A stretch of 64,000 bases of DNA from Candidatus Dormiibacterota bacterium (GTDB lineage: Bacteria > Chloroflexota > Dormibacteria > Dormibacterales > Dormibacteraceae), in NCBI GenBank assembly GCA_003169845.1, contig PNAG01000021.1, positions 152,997-216,996 of the forward strand, read 5' to 3'. Below are positions 24,024 to 32,846 of this stretch, piece by piece. Every line of letters begins with the position of its first letter. The stretch's first letter is position 1. The position numbers and the translations under genes were made by a program. The notes under the pieces are model-generated. The model saw nothing but the letters and a program-made list of their open reading frames with translations. It was not told the origin of the DNA and did not search any database.

Positions 24024-25307
24024 TTGCTGTTCCCGGTCACGTACCGGGTGAACGCCGCCGGCCACATGGAGGTGGGCGGCTGCGATCTCGTCGCCCTGGC
24101 CCGCGAGCACGGGACTCCCCTCTACGTCTACGACGAGGCGACCGTTCGCCAGCGCGCGTCTGAATACGTCGCCGCGATGGGCTCGGCCGGCCAGGTCCTG
24201 TACTCGGCCAAAGCTTTTGCGTCGCCACAGTTCCTGCGCCTCGTGGCGGAGGAGGGGCTGGGCCTCGACGTCGTGTCGGCCGGCGAGCTCCACCTCGCTT
24301 TGAAGTCCGGCTTCCCGCAGGGCCGCATTCACTTTCTGGGTAACAACAAGAGTCGCGAGGACGTGGAAGCCGCGTACCGCGCCGGCGCCACCATCGTCAT
24401 CGACGGGGAGTATGAGTTCGAGCTGCTGGGCGAGGTCGTTCCCGAAGGCAAACGGACGCCGGTCATGCTGCGCCTGTCGCCCGGAGTCAAGCCGGACACG
24501 CACGATCACATCTCGACCGGCCAGCTCGATTCGAAATTCGGGTTCTCGATCGAGTCCGGCGCGGCGCGCCGGGCTGTCGAAAAAGCGCTGAACCACCCCC
24601 GACTCGACTTGATCGGCCTGCACTCGCACATCGGGTCGCAGATCTTCGCCCTCGGCGCGTACGAGCGTGCGATGGAAATCATGCTCGACCTCCTCGTGCA
24701 GCTGCGAGACGAGCTGGGCTTCGAGCCGCACAAGCTCGGAGCGGGCGGCGGGTTGGGCATCGCCTACACGCGAAACGACGATCCACCCACGCCACGCCAT
24801 TTCGTCGAGGTGGTCCATCACGCCCTGCTTGCGGGCTGCCTGCAGCGAGAGCTGAAAATCCCGCAGCTGGTGGTCGAGCCCGGGCGCTCGATTGCGGGGC
24901 CGGCAGGCATGGCCCTGTACACGGTGGGTTCGATCAAGGACATCCCAGGTGTGCGCCGGTACGTCGCCGTCGATGGCGGAATGGGCGACAACATCCGGCC
25001 GAAGCTCTACGGCGCGCGCTACGAGGCGTACCTCGCGTCCGGCCCCGATCGAGCTCCCGACGGAAAGGTCACCATCGCCGGCAAGTACTGCGAATCGACC
25101 GACATCCTCATCACCGACATCGAGATGCCGCCCCTGAAGCCTGGCGACGTCATCGCGGTGCCGGCGGCCGGCGCCTACTGCCTCGCGATGGCGAGCAACT
25201 ACAACGGCATGCCGCGGCCGGAGGTGCTGATGCTCAAGGACAGCGAGGCGCGTGTGATGCGGCGGCGGGAGACGCTGGACGACCTGGTCGCCGCCGAGGT
25301 GTTCTAG
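24024..25307 (+). CDS. lysA: diaminopimelate decarboxylase
   Basis: PLP enzyme converting meso-diaminopimelate to lysine, 427 residues. The PLP Lys is in VLYSAKAF, and HSHIGSQIF, the GAGGGLGIAY loop, EPGRSIAGPAG and the dimer-interface Cys in KYCESTDIL follow in normal order. The TTG start at 24024 is preferred because FPVTYRVNAAGHMEVGG resembles the N-terminus of close relatives. The gene shows the cell makes lysine from DAP. It ends 4 bp from the convergent kinase gene. Confidence 0.94.
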   Translation: MLFPVTYRVNAAGHMEVGGCDLVALAREHGTPLYVYDEATVRQRASEYVAAMGSAGQVLYSAKAFASPQFLRLVAEEGLGLDVVSAGELHLALKSGFPQGRIHFLGNNKSREDVEAAYRAGATIVIDGEYEFELLGEVVPEGKRTPVMLRLSPGVKPDTHDHISTGQLDSKFGFSIESGAARRAVEKALNHPRLDLIGLHSHIGSQIFALGAYERAMEIMLDLLVQLRDELGFEPHKLGAGGGLGIAYTRNDDPPTPRHFVEVVHHALLAGCLQRELKIPQLVVEPGRSIAGPAGMALYTVGSIKDIPGVRRYVAVDGGMGDNIRPKLYGARYEAYLASGPDRAPDGKVTIAGKYCESTDILITDIEMPPLKPGDVIAVPAAGAYCLAMASNYNGMPRPEVLMLKDSEARVMRRRETLDDLVAAEVF

Positions 25308-25311
25308 CGGG

Positions 25312-26988
25312 CTAAGGTCCGACCCTGACCGTGGCGGACCTGAGGCACGTGCCGCCCGTGCTGGGACAGACCGTGACATAGGCGTCCACGAGTGACGCGA
25401 CCTGAGCCGGAGTAATGAAGGATTGGGAGTACGAGCCGCCTGTCGGAACAGATGGGCTTCCCGCCAGGAAGGACCGGCCGGCCTGGATGACGTACACGGC
25501 CCAGATTCCGAAACGGAAGTCGTGGAAGCTGACGGTGAAGCCTCTCGCCTTGGAGATCGCCGGCACCGAAATGTTGGGCGCCGGCGTCGGCGGTGTTGGG
25601 CTCGAAAGCGCGGTCGGTGAGGCCGTTGCAGACGGAGACGGTGTCACGAGGGCGACCGGTTCCAGGACATTCAGGGTTGCCGTCAGGCGGCATGAAGACG
25701 CCCAACAGACCTGGATGGTATGTCCGCCGATCCCGGCGTCTCGCGGCACGGTGAAGTTCAGGCGCACGTTTCCGCTGGAGTCCGCACGGAACGGGAACAC
25801 CTGAATCGCGCTGTGCAGGCGGATCTCGCCGCTTTGATTGGCCGGAAGGCCGGCTGCGGTCACCAGGACCGAGTTTCCCGCCACTACGGTAGACGGCGTC
25901 AACGACAGCGCCGGCGGCGGCCGAGTCGCGAGGTAGCCGGCGACTCCGATCACGAGCAGCACGATGAGAACGGTCATCGCCACAGCGATCAGCCCTTTTC
26001 GCGACTTGGGCTCGACGACCGGCGGCGGCGGCGGCGACGGGTAGGCGACGCCCATGGGATCGTTGGGTTCTTCTGACTCGACATATGAGGGAGCGCTGAC
26101 GGCGGGTGCTGCCGGCGATGCGGCGACGGGCGCCATCACCACGGTGCGGGCGGCCGCCGGCTCTGGCCGGCGGGTCAGCGCGGCGCTCAGGGCATCGACC
26201 ATCGCGGTGCAGCTTTCCCAGCGCGCGTTGGGGTCCTTCGCCAGGCCGCGCATGATCACGGCGTCGACCCGCGGTCCGAGCGTGCGGTTCCGCGAGCTCG
26301 GCGGCACCGGCTCGCGATGCACGTGTGCGTAGAGCAGCTCCATCAAGCCTTCGCCGTCGAATGGGATCACGCCGGTCAACATCTCGTAAGCGATGGTCGC
26401 GAGCGCGTAGCGGTCTGCGGCCGGCCCGACCCTGGTTCCAGTCACCTGCTCGGGCGCCATGTAGGCGGGCGTCCCGGTGGTCACGCCGGTCATCGACTTC
26501 AGCGACGAGCCCTGCACCAGCTTGGCGAGGCCGAAGTCCGCGAGGACCGGGCTGTCGTCCTTCTCCAGCAGCACGTTCGCAGGCTTGACGTCCCTGTGCA
26601 CAATCCCGAGCCCGTGCGCGTGGTCGAGGCCGGCGGCGATTCCTCGGAGATACTTGAGGGCCGTGGCCGTGTCGAGGGGTCCGCGGGTCAGCCGGTTCGC
26701 GAGGCTGCCGCCGGGGACGTACTCGATGATCATGTAAGGCACCCCGTCGTGTTCGCCGAAGTCGTAGACGTTGACGATGTTGGGGTGGCGCATCTGGGCG
26801 ATCGCCTGCGCCTCGTGGCGGAAGCGCGCGGTGGAGTCAGGATCGGGGGCGATGCCCTGCAGGACCTTGACTGCGCCCGTGCGCTCCAGCTGCACATGGT
26901 AGGCGCGGTAGACGAGACCCATGGCTCCCTGGCCTATGAAGTCCTGGACCTCATATTGACCGAGCTTGGTTCCGGGAGCGATCGGCAC
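25312..26988 (-). CDS. PknB-type Ser/Thr protein kinase with one membrane helix and external domain
   Basis: The kinase domain (about 10-265) is complete: glycine loop IGQGAMGLVYRA, Lys in AVKVL, catalytic HRDVKPANVLL, DFGLAKL and GTPAYMAPEQ. A Pro/Ala-rich linker leads to one membrane helix (about 345-367). An outer part follows (PALSLTPSTVVAGNSVLV) that looks like an Ig-like fold, then a Ser/Thr/Pro-rich linker and a second small domain. The layout is that of receptor kinases, but no PASTA repeats are seen. Signal and targets are unknown. ATG start at 26988. Confidence 0.9.
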   Translation of the reverse strand: MPIAPGTKLGQYEVQDFIGQGAMGLVYRAYHVQLERTGAVKVLQGIAPDPDSTARFRHEAQAIAQMRHPNIVNVYDFGEHDGVPYMIIEYVPGGSLANRLTRGPLDTATALKYLRGIAAGLDHAHGLGIVHRDVKPANVLLEKDDSPVLADFGLAKLVQGSSLKSMTGVTTGTPAYMAPEQVTGTRVGPAADRYALATIAYEMLTGVIPFDGEGLMELLYAHVHREPVPPSSRNRTLGPRVDAVIMRGLAKDPNARWESCTAMVDALSAALTRRPEPAAARTVVMAPVAASPAAPAVSAPSYVESEEPNDPMGVAYPSPPPPPVVEPKSRKGLIAVAMTVLIVLLVIGVAGYLATRPPPALSLTPSTVVAGNSVLVTAAGLPANQSGEIRLHSAIQVFPFRADSSGNVRLNFTVPRDAGIGGHTIQVCWASSCRLTATLNVLEPVALVTPSPSATASPTALSSPTPPTPAPNISVPAISKARGFTVSFHDFRFGIWAVYVIQAGRSFLAGSPSVPTGGSYSQSFITPAQVASLVDAYVTVCPSTGGTCLRSATVRVGP

Positions 26989-27030
26989 GGCCCCAGATTA
27001 TGAGGTTCGGTTCCGGCAACCCACTCTGAG

Positions 27031-27786
27031 TTAACCGATCGTTGATTCTTGCTTCCAGCCGCCTCGGCCGCGCCGCCTGACCGCGACCACCCCTGCGAGG
27101 ATCGACAGAGCGATCTCGCCGGACGTGACGGCTCCGAGGTCAAGGCCCACCGGACTCTGGATCCGGGCAATGACCTCCTCGGACACGCCTTTGGCGCGCA
27201 GCGCCTCGAGGTGGTGGCCAGTGTGCCGCCGGCTGCCGACGAGCCCGATGAATCGCGGCTCCTTGGTCAGCAGCGTCTCGAGCGCCGGTACGAGGTCCTC
27301 GGCGTCGTGGTCCGTGTGCACGGCGTAGACCTCGGACCCCAGCGCCCCTGGCAGGTCGGCCAGCCGCGTGATGGCCTCCGGCCAGTGGGCGTCCTTCAGG
27401 CGCTCGGGGCGGGTCTCGACCAGCACGGTTCGAAAACCGAGCTCAGGCGCCCAGCGCAAGAGGGAGCCGGCGACGGGCGTGGCCGCGAAGACGACCAGCG
27501 TCGGTGCGGCGGGGTATGGCTCCACGTACACGTCGATCGACCCAAGGTCGTGGCGGTACGTGCGCAAGGCCGGCGTTCCAGCATCCGCGATTCCAGCAGC
27601 GTCCGCCAGCGCTGCGGCGTCGAACTCGCTGCAGCCGAGCGTGCCCGCGAGGGTGGCCGCGCGCGAGAGGAGGATCTTCGCCCCCGCATGAGACGGCGGC
27701 TCCCCGTTCACCTTGACCACGGTCGCAAGGACGACCTCCTCGCCGCGCGCGATCCGGCCGGCGAGGTCTTCTTCGACCGTGGGCAC
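27031..27786 (-). CDS. XdhC/CoxI-family protein
   Basis: A 251-residue protein related to XdhC and CoxI, which help insert or mature the molybdenum cofactor of xanthine or CO dehydrogenases. The N-terminal domain has VVKVNGEPPSHAGAKILL. The C-terminal Rossmann half has VEPYPAAPTLVVFAATPVAG, FIGLVGSRRHTGHH and IQSPVGLDLGAVTSGEIALS. No molybdo-hydroxylase genes lie beside it, although moaC and moaB are about 4 kb away. The gene precedes and shares direction with the kinase gene. Confidence 0.87.
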   Translation of the reverse strand: MPTVEEDLAGRIARGEEVVLATVVKVNGEPPSHAGAKILLSRAATLAGTLGCSEFDAAALADAAGIADAGTPALRTYRHDLGSIDVYVEPYPAAPTLVVFAATPVAGSLLRWAPELGFRTVLVETRPERLKDAHWPEAITRLADLPGALGSEVYAVHTDHDAEDLVPALETLLTKEPRFIGLVGSRRHTGHHLEALRAKGVSEEVIARIQSPVGLDLGAVTSGEIALSILAGVVAVRRRGRGGWKQESTIG

Positions 27787-27796
27787 CTAGCTTAGG

Positions 27797-27833
27797 CCCC
27801 TCACCCTGGCCCTCTCCCCGACGGGAGAGGGGA
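27797..27833. repeat. short hairpin repeat at end of cysteine desulfurase gene
   Basis: CCCCTCACCCTGGCCCTCT is followed by a hairpin of CCTCTCCC and GGGAGAGG. It forms the last codons and stop of the desulfurase gene. A partly similar CCCTCACCC block with hairpins lies at 38730-38772. Its GC-rich hairpin could terminate the desulfurase transcript. Confidence 0.45.
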
Positions 27834-28922
27834 ATGCTGCCGTGCCAGCACCGAGCGGATGATCGCCTCTGCGCTTGAGACGTCTTCGTCGGTCGTGGCG
27901 TAGCCGGTCGTCAGGCGCAGGCTGCCCAGCGCCTCGTCCAGGCTCAAACCCATTGCGAGCAGGACGTGGGACGGATCGAGCGAGCCGGATGCGCACGCGG
28001 ATCCGCTCGAAGCCGAGACTCCGGCTAAATCGAAGGCGAGCAGCACGTCTTCCCCCCTACGGTCGGCGAAAGCGCAAGTGGCGAAGTTGGGCAGCCGAGG
28101 CTCAGCGCCGGTTGGGATCCCACCCAGGTCCGCCAGGAGCGCGCGCAGGCCCGCGGCCTGGCGCGCGGCCACGCCCGATCGGAAGGTCCGCTCGCGACCG
28201 CAGGTGTGGAGCGCGGCCGCAATCGCGGTCGCGGCCGCGACATCCTCTCGACCGGCGCGCCGGCCCCATTCCTGCGGGCCCCCATACAAAAGCGGGTCGA
28301 GCTTCACGCCGTCTCTGACGAAGAGGATTCCGCCCCGCCCGGCACCAAGTTTGTGGCCGCTCAGCGAAACGAGGTCCGCCCCATCAGGGATCGGGATCCA
28401 TCGCGGACCTGCGCAGGCGTCGACATGCACGATTGCGCCGACCTCATGCGCCCGCGCGATGATCGCGGCCACCGGCTGGATGGAGCCCATCTCGTTGTTG
28501 GCCAGCCCGATCGAGACCAGAGCTGCGGACGAGGGGATAGCGTCGGCGTCAGCCCGACCGGACCCGTCGACTCCTGCCACCTCGACCGCGTGTCCTTCCG
28601 ACTGGAGTCGCCTGACCGCGCCCAGCACTGACTGGTGCTCTGCAGCCCACGTGACGACCACTCCGCGTTTCGACAGGCGGCGTGCGGCGCCGAACAGGGC
28701 GAGGTTGACCGACTCTGTGCCTGAGCCTGTGAATGAGATCTCGGTCCGATCCGCGCCCAGGTCCTGTGCCGCGAGATCACGGGCGCGGTCGAGAGCTGCT
28801 CGCGCGGCCCGTCCTTCAGCGTGAGGGCTCGATGGATTTCCCTCGGGCAGATTCAGGAGCGCTTCGCGGACCTCGGGGAGCATAGGCGCGGAGCCCGCGT
28901 CGTCGAGAAAAATGCGGCTCAC
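27801..28922 (-). CDS. cysteine desulfurase (NifS/IscS family)
   Basis: PLP enzyme that takes sulfur from cysteine for Fe-S clusters, thiamine or tRNA; 373 residues. The PLP Lys lies in SLSGHKLGAGRGG, the PLP-phosphate contacts in GTESVNLAL, and the sulfur-carrying Cys in SSGSACASGSLDPSHVL. EHQSVLGAVRRL fits the family, and a HVDACAGP segment stands where HTDAVQ is usual. The last ten residues are encoded by a repeat (27797-27833), so the true C-terminus may be extended by that insertion. The next gene upstream on the strand encodes a small Zn-ribbon protein, 16 bp away. Confidence 0.92.
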   Translation of the reverse strand: MSRIFLDDAGSAPMLPEVREALLNLPEGNPSSPHAEGRAARAALDRARDLAAQDLGADRTEISFTGSGTESVNLALFGAARRLSKRGVVVTWAAEHQSVLGAVRRLQSEGHAVEVAGVDGSGRADADAIPSSAALVSIGLANNEMGSIQPVAAIIARAHEVGAIVHVDACAGPRWIPIPDGADLVSLSGHKLGAGRGGILFVRDGVKLDPLLYGGPQEWGRRAGREDVAAATAIAAALHTCGRERTFRSGVAARQAAGLRALLADLGGIPTGAEPRLPNFATCAFADRRGEDVLLAFDLAGVSASSGSACASGSLDPSHVLLAMGLSLDEALGSLRLTTGYATTDEDVSSAEAIIRSVLARQHSPLPSGRGPG

Positions 28923-28938
28923 CGCACGTATGCGGCGA

Positions 28939-29283
28939 TCAGCCGCGGCTGTGGTCCGGCTGCTGGATGAGCTGTGTGAGCGTGCCCTGGAAGCTCTTCA
29001 GGTAGAGGTGGAGATCGATGATCTCATCGACGGTGATCGGCTCGGCCGCCACCACCGGTTCCAACTCGGGCTCGGGAGCGACCTTTTCGATCTCCTCGAC
29101 CGCGGCGCCGGCGATTGCCAGCACGACGATGAACGTGACCTGGCACTGCACGCACGTGACCTGCAGGTGGAAGCGCTCCTCCTCGTGGCTGAGGACCTGG
29201 ACGTCGCAACCTTTGAGGCTGCGTCCGCAGACCGGGCAGTTGTAGAACCGGGCACGGTCGCGGATGAACTCGATGATGCCCAT
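28939..29283 (-). CDS. small zinc-ribbon protein of unknown function
   Basis: A 114-residue protein with two cysteine pairs, CPVCG (about 16-20) and CVQC (about 44-47), a likely zinc ribbon. A hydrophobic stretch FIVVLAIAGAAVEEI follows, then an acidic Glu/Pro-rich segment and a helical tail IIDLHLYLKSFQGTLTQLI. I do not recognise a family. It shares direction with the cysteine desulfurase and precedes it by 16 bp, so they may be co-transcribed. Confidence 0.65.
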   Translation of the reverse strand: MGIIEFIRDRARFYNCPVCGRSLKGCDVQVLSHEEERFHLQVTCVQCQVTFIVVLAIAGAAVEEIEKVAPEPELEPVVAAEPITVDEIIDLHLYLKSFQGTLTQLIQQPDHSRG

Positions 29284-29324
29284 CGCTGGCCCATATTACG
29301 CTCCGCGAATTCCCCGAGGAGCGG

Positions 29325-29597
29325 TTAGCGCCGGCCCTCGATGCACGTGCAGCCGGCCGGCCCGACCGTCGCCGAGTGAATCGTGCCGGCGGGCAGCACC
29401 ATGCGGTCTCCAGCATTCAGCTCGAGCCGCCTTCCTTCGCCTTCCAGCACGAACGCGATCGATCCATCGACGCAGTACAGGACCTTCTCGTAAGAGTGGC
29501 TGTGTGGAGCGTAGCGATCCCCGGGCCCGTTCGACCACGAGTAGCAGCCGGTCGCCTCATCGCGCAGCCGGGTCATCAGATCTTCTTGCGTGGCCAC
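29325..29597 (-). CDS. single-domain cupin
   Basis: A 90-residue cupin barrel. Motif 1 is HSHSYEKVLYCVDGSIAF with two His and a Glu as metal ligands. Motif 2 is AGDRMVLPAGTIHSATVG with the last His. No second domain is present, so it could be a small-molecule binder or a simple metalloenzyme; substrate unknown. It is divergent from the Mut7-C gene with only 23 bp between the starts. Confidence 0.75.
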   Translation of the reverse strand: MATQEDLMTRLRDEATGCYSWSNGPGDRYAPHSHSYEKVLYCVDGSIAFVLEGEGRRLELNAGDRMVLPAGTIHSATVGPAGCTCIEGRR

Positions 29598-29620
29598 GGA
29601 TCGATTCTAAGATTGGATCG

Positions 29621-30082
29621 GTGAAACCCCGGTTCCTGGCCGACTGCAACGTTGGGCGGCTCGCGCGCTGGCTGCGCGCGCTTGGATACGACGCGTCCTA
29701 CCACGCTCGCATCGGCGACGCGGAGCTCGTCGGCGAGGCGGCAGCGGAGAGCCGAGTTCTGCTCACGCGCGATCGCGACCTCACGAAGCGTCGTGTGATC
29801 CAGACCGGCGTTGTGCGGGCGATTCTTATCCGCGACGACGACGTGACAAAGCAACTGCGCCAGGTTTTTGCGGAGCTCGAGCTCGAGCTCAAAGAGGCCC
29901 TCACGAGGTGCATCGAGTGCAACTCCGCGCTGGAGTCGCGGGTCCCTGCGACGGTGGCGGAGCGGGTGCCTCCGTACGTGCGCCGCACTCAATCCCGCTA
30001 CTCGGAGTGCCCCGAATGCGGGCGGATCTACTGGGCCGGAACCCACTGGCAGCGGATGCGCGAGGTCCTCGCCGGCCTGTGA
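29621..30082 (+). CDS. Mut7-C (PIN-like) RNase-domain protein
   Basis: A 153-residue protein of the Mut7-C family. The N-terminal PIN-like part has RFLADCNVGRLARWLRALGYDA and LLTRDRDLTKRR with conserved acidic residues. A C-terminal zinc ribbon follows (CIECNSAL and CPECGRIYW). The family is predicted to cleave RNA; its substrate is unknown. The start is GTG 29621, where the first family strand begins; the frame is open further upstream but without family sequence. The stop overlaps larB as GTGA. Confidence 0.83.
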   Translation: MKPRFLADCNVGRLARWLRALGYDASYHARIGDAELVGEAAAESRVLLTRDRDLTKRRVIQTGVVRAILIRDDDVTKQLRQVFAELELELKEALTRCIECNSALESRVPATVAERVPPYVRRTQSRYSECPECGRIYWAGTHWQRMREVLAGL

Positions 30083-31020
30083 GGGACGTTCTGCGCCGTC
30101 TGGTCGCGGGCGAGATCACCGAGGAGGAAGCCGTATCCGAGCTGCGCCGGGTTCAGCTCGAGGAGCTTGGCGGTCGGGCGCGTCTCGATCTCGGCCGGTT
30201 CTTGCGTCGCGGCATCCCCGAGGTCGTCCTGGCCACGGGGAAGACCCCGACCGACGCTGCGCGCCTGGCTGTCGCGATGGCCGAGCGGCAGGGCCAAGGT
30301 CTGATCAGCCGCATGACTGCGGAGCATCAAGCCGGGCTGCGTGACCTGGCGTCCGTCGCAGGTATGCAGGTGATCGCCTATGCCTCGTCCGCGCGCGTGA
30401 CTCGCCCTGGATTCGAGCCCGAGCCCACCGGTGGAAAAGTAGGGATCCTCACCGCCGGCACGTCAGACCTCCCTGCCGCCGAGGAGGCGAAGATGGTCGT
30501 GGAAGCGTGCGGCCTGGAGGTCAGGCTAGACGCTGATCTCGGTGTCGCCGGCCTGCATCGATTCGTCGGTCCGCTGGCGTCGACGCTCGAGTGGGGATGC
30601 GACGTCATCATCGTCGCCGCCGGAATGGATGGGGTGCTGCCGGGTCTCGTCTCCGGCCTAATCGACGTGCCGGTGATCGGCCTTCCCGTCTCGACCGGCT
30701 ACGGGCGAGGGGGCGCGGGCGAGGCGGCGCTCACGACGATGCTCCAGTCATGCTCGACGGGTCTGGTTGTGGTGAACATCGACAACGGCGTCGGCGCGGG
30801 CGCCGCGGCGGTGCTCATCGCTCAGCGCCGCCTTCGCGGACGCAGCACTGCCAGCACCGCGAAGGCCAGCGCGCCCACGACCAGCAAACCAAACAGCGCG
30901 GCCGCGAAGATCCACGACACTTCAGGTCCGCCAGGTATGGCGAAGAGCAGCGCGAGGACCAGCACCGCGAGCAGCACACCGGCCAAAAGCCACGGAAAGC
31001 CGCGCCGGCGCCTGCCGTAG
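30079..31020 (+). CDS. larB: nickel pincer cofactor biosynthesis protein LarB, with low-complexity tail
   Basis: LarB carboxylates and hydrolyses nicotinic acid adenine dinucleotide as the first step to the nickel-pincer cofactor of lactate racemase and relatives. The AIR-carboxylase-like fold shows in GKVGILTAGTSDLPAAEEA, GCDVIIVAAGMDGVLPGLVSG and PVIGLPVSTGYG, ending at AAVLIAQRRLRG. About 60 further residues rich in Ala, Ser, Thr, Lys and Pro have no family match and lie antisense to a small membrane-protein gene. GTG start in GTGA overlap. larC and larE are not in the window. Confidence 0.88.
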   Translation: MRDVLRRLVAGEITEEEAVSELRRVQLEELGGRARLDLGRFLRRGIPEVVLATGKTPTDAARLAVAMAERQGQGLISRMTAEHQAGLRDLASVAGMQVIAYASSARVTRPGFEPEPTGGKVGILTAGTSDLPAAEEAKMVVEACGLEVRLDADLGVAGLHRFVGPLASTLEWGCDVIIVAAGMDGVLPGLVSGLIDVPVIGLPVSTGYGRGGAGEAALTTMLQSCSTGLVVVNIDNGVGAGAAAVLIAQRRLRGRSTASTAKASAPTTSKPNSAAAKIHDTSGPPGMAKSSARTSTASSTPAKSHGKPRRRLP

Positions 31021-31064
31021 AACAGCATCCATAGCGAGCCCGGTCGCTTCCTGGGCACGTTCAC
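30822..31064 (-). CDS. small two-helix membrane protein, antisense to the larB 3' end
   Basis: An 80-residue protein with a basic start (NVPRKRPGSLWMLFYGRRRRG), two membrane helices (about 24-43 and 50-70) and an Arg-rich end. The helix-basic pattern is hard to explain as chance antisense. Its GTG start overlaps the stop of the upstream HAD gene as GTGA, which supports it as real and coupled. About 199 bp overlap the larB tail on the other strand. Function unknown. Confidence 0.62.
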   Translation of the reverse strand: MNVPRKRPGSLWMLFYGRRRRGFPWLLAGVLLAVLVLALLFAIPGGPEVSWIFAAALFGLLVVGALAFAVLAVLRPRRRR

Positions 31065-31768
31065 AGCAGCCGCGGCAGATCGCTGAGCGATGAGATCGTC
31101 GGCACCCCGTCGGGCGGGGCTGCATCGGCGTGTGCAGTGAAGATCACGGCCCGCATGCCGAGTGCTCGCGGGCCCTCGTAATCCTCGCGGACGCGGTCGC
31201 CCACGAACAGCGTGTGACTTGCGTCAACGCCGATCGCGTCCAGAGCCGCCCGGTACATCTCAGGCGCCGGCTTGCGGCGCCCGACCTCGCTCGAAAATAC
31301 GATTGCATCGACCTTCTCTCCGACTCCGTTCGTGTCCACCTGGCGGCGCATCATCTCAGGCGGAAAGGGAGCGTTGGAGCAGACCCCGCACTTGATCCCG
31401 TGCGCGCCGAGCCACGACAGGATCTGAAGCGCGTCGGGGTCGAGCCTGACGGAGCGGTCCCAGCAGAGCTGCTCGGCGTCGAGGATGTCGTGCAGCAGGC
31501 CGTCGGGCAAACTAATCCCGGCTTTCGCCCACGCCTCGCGGAAGACGTTCATGTAATCCACCTCGTCTTCGCTCATGCTGCCGACGATCTTCTCGAGCGG
31601 CAGGAGAATGTCTGACAGGATTGCCTCCGCCTCGGGCGCAGGGGCGCCGAGGGCGGATTCAATGCGTGGGCGAAGGCTGCGCATGACCTCGAGCAGCGCC
31701 TCGGTCGGATAGTCGAACGTGACCAGCGTCCGCCCGTAGTCGAACAGCACCCCTTGCGTTAACCCCAC
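31061..31768 (-). CDS. HAD-superfamily hydrolase
   Basis: Haloacid-dehalogenase-like phosphatase of about 235 residues. Motif 1 is VLFDYGRTL, where Gly replaces the usual second Asp (as in many D-x-G-x-T HADs). Motif 2 is in CGVCSNAP, the Lys in GRRKPAPEMY, and motif 4 is TLFVGDRVREDYEG. The cap helices lie between. The GTG at 31768 is chosen, nine residues before motif 1. ATGs at 31822 and 31828 give a longer N-terminus that reaches the moaC control region. Substrate unknown. Coupled to the small membrane protein by GTGA. Confidence 0.82.
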   Translation of the reverse strand: MGLTQGVLFDYGRTLVTFDYPTEALLEVMRSLRPRIESALGAPAPEAEAILSDILLPLEKIVGSMSEDEVDYMNVFREAWAKAGISLPDGLLHDILDAEQLCWDRSVRLDPDALQILSWLGAHGIKCGVCSNAPFPPEMMRRQVDTNGVGEKVDAIVFSSEVGRRKPAPEMYRAALDAIGVDASHTLFVGDRVREDYEGPRALGMRAVIFTAHADAAPPDGVPTISSLSDLPRLL

Positions 31769-31839
31769 GAACTCCGAGCCTTCGGCGTGACTTCGCGTTG
31801 ACCCCCTTTTAATATCGGGCATCCGCATATCCTGATCGG

Positions 31840-32370
31840 GTGGCGAAACCCCTCACGCACCTTGACAGTAAGGGAGCAGCGCGAATGGTCGATGTTGCCG
31901 ACAAGAGCTCGACGGTTCGCGAGGCGCTGGCCGAGTGCGTCGTGCGTATGGCGCCTGCCACGCTGCGGGCTGTCAGACAAGGGACAGCCAAGGGCGATGC
32001 GATCCAGGTCGCCCGGGTGGCTGGGATCATGGCCGCGAAGCGGACTCCGGACCTGATCCCGCTCTGCCACCCGCTCCCCCTCAGCAGCGTCGCGGTCGAC
32101 TTCAAATTCGTGACCGGCGGCGTGCGCGTGCTGGCGCGGGCGCGGGTCACAGGCCAGACCGGTGTCGAGATGGAAGCCCTCACGGCGGCTGCGGTCGCGG
32201 GACTCACCCTGATCGACATGACCAAGGGAATTGAAAAAGGCGTGTACCTCGAAACGGTCCGTCTGCTCGAGAAGTCCGGCGGCCGCTCCGGGACGTGGAA
32301 ACGCGAAACGAAGTCCCAGTCCCCTCACCGGCGCTCTGCGCCACCTCCTCGGCGAGCGGGGAGGATATGA
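31840..32370 (+). CDS. moaC: cyclic pyranopterin monophosphate synthase
   Basis: Second step of molybdenum cofactor synthesis, with MoaA. Family segments are [14 protein letters not shown], the [17 protein letters not shown] active-site stretch, and [20 protein letters not shown] with GIEKGV. The last 20 or so residues (Ser/Pro/Arg-rich) extend past the usual end and contain the ribosome site for moaB. GTG start 31840, divergent from the HAD gene. moaA is not in the window. Confidence 0.94.
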   Translation: MAKPLTHLDSKGAARMVDVADKSSTVREALAECVVRMAPATLRAVRQGTAKGDAIQVARVAGIMAAKRTPDLIPLCHPLPLSSVAVDFKFVTGGVRVLARARVTGQTGVEMEALTAAAVAGLTLIDMTKGIEKGVYLETVRLLEKSGGRSGTWKRETKSQSPHRRSAPPPRRAGRI

Positions 32371-32846
32371 GCAAGGTCCACGTCATCACCGTCAGCGATC
32401 GGGCGTCGGCAGGCAAGATGGCTGACGAGAGCGGCCCGGCGCTGGTGCGAATCCTGGAGCGCGACCGGTTCGAGGTCTTGGGACCCGAGGTGGTGCCCGA
32501 CAACCAGGACCGGATCGCCGAGGCCATCGTCGCCGCAGCCGCCAACGGCGCCGACGTGGTGGTAACGACAGGTGGCACCGGCCTCGGTCCTCGCGACGTG
32601 ACGCCGCAGGCGACCTCGTCGGTCATCGACTTCGAGGTGCCCGGCGTCGGAGAGGCGATGCGGCGCGCGGGTGCGGGGAGCACCCCGATGGCAGCGCTCT
32701 CGCGCGGGATGGCGGGGGTGCGCGGGCACACGCTTGTCATCAACGTGCCCGGCAGCATCAAGGGCGCGACCGAGTCTCTCGAGGCAGTGATGCCCGTGCT
32801 GGAGCACGCCATCCGCCTTCTGCACGGCGACACCCATCACGCTTGA
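32367..32846 (+). CDS. moaB: molybdopterin adenylyltransferase-type protein (MoaB/Mog)
   Basis: Adenylylates or binds molybdopterin before metal insertion; 159 residues. [19 protein letters not shown], the [20 protein letters not shown] stretch and LVINVPGS are characteristic. The ATG overlaps the moaC stop as ATGA, with GGGGAGG just upstream in moaC. The next gene (pxpA) overlaps its stop as TTGA. MoaB and Mog cannot be told apart by sequence here. Confidence 0.92.
   Translation: MSKVHVITVSDRASAGKMADESGPALVRILERDRFEVLGPEVVPDNQDRIAEAIVAAAANGADVVVTTGGTGLGPRDVTPQATSSVIDFEVPGVGEAMRRAGAGSTPMAALSRGMAGVRGHTLVINVPGSIKGATESLEAVMPVLEHAIRLLHGDTHHA

Noticed and set aside
23760..25379. 539-residue minus-strand frame opposite lysA
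   Set aside because: Covers all of lysA and the FmdB-type gene on the other strand, with shadow-like composition and no recognisable motif.
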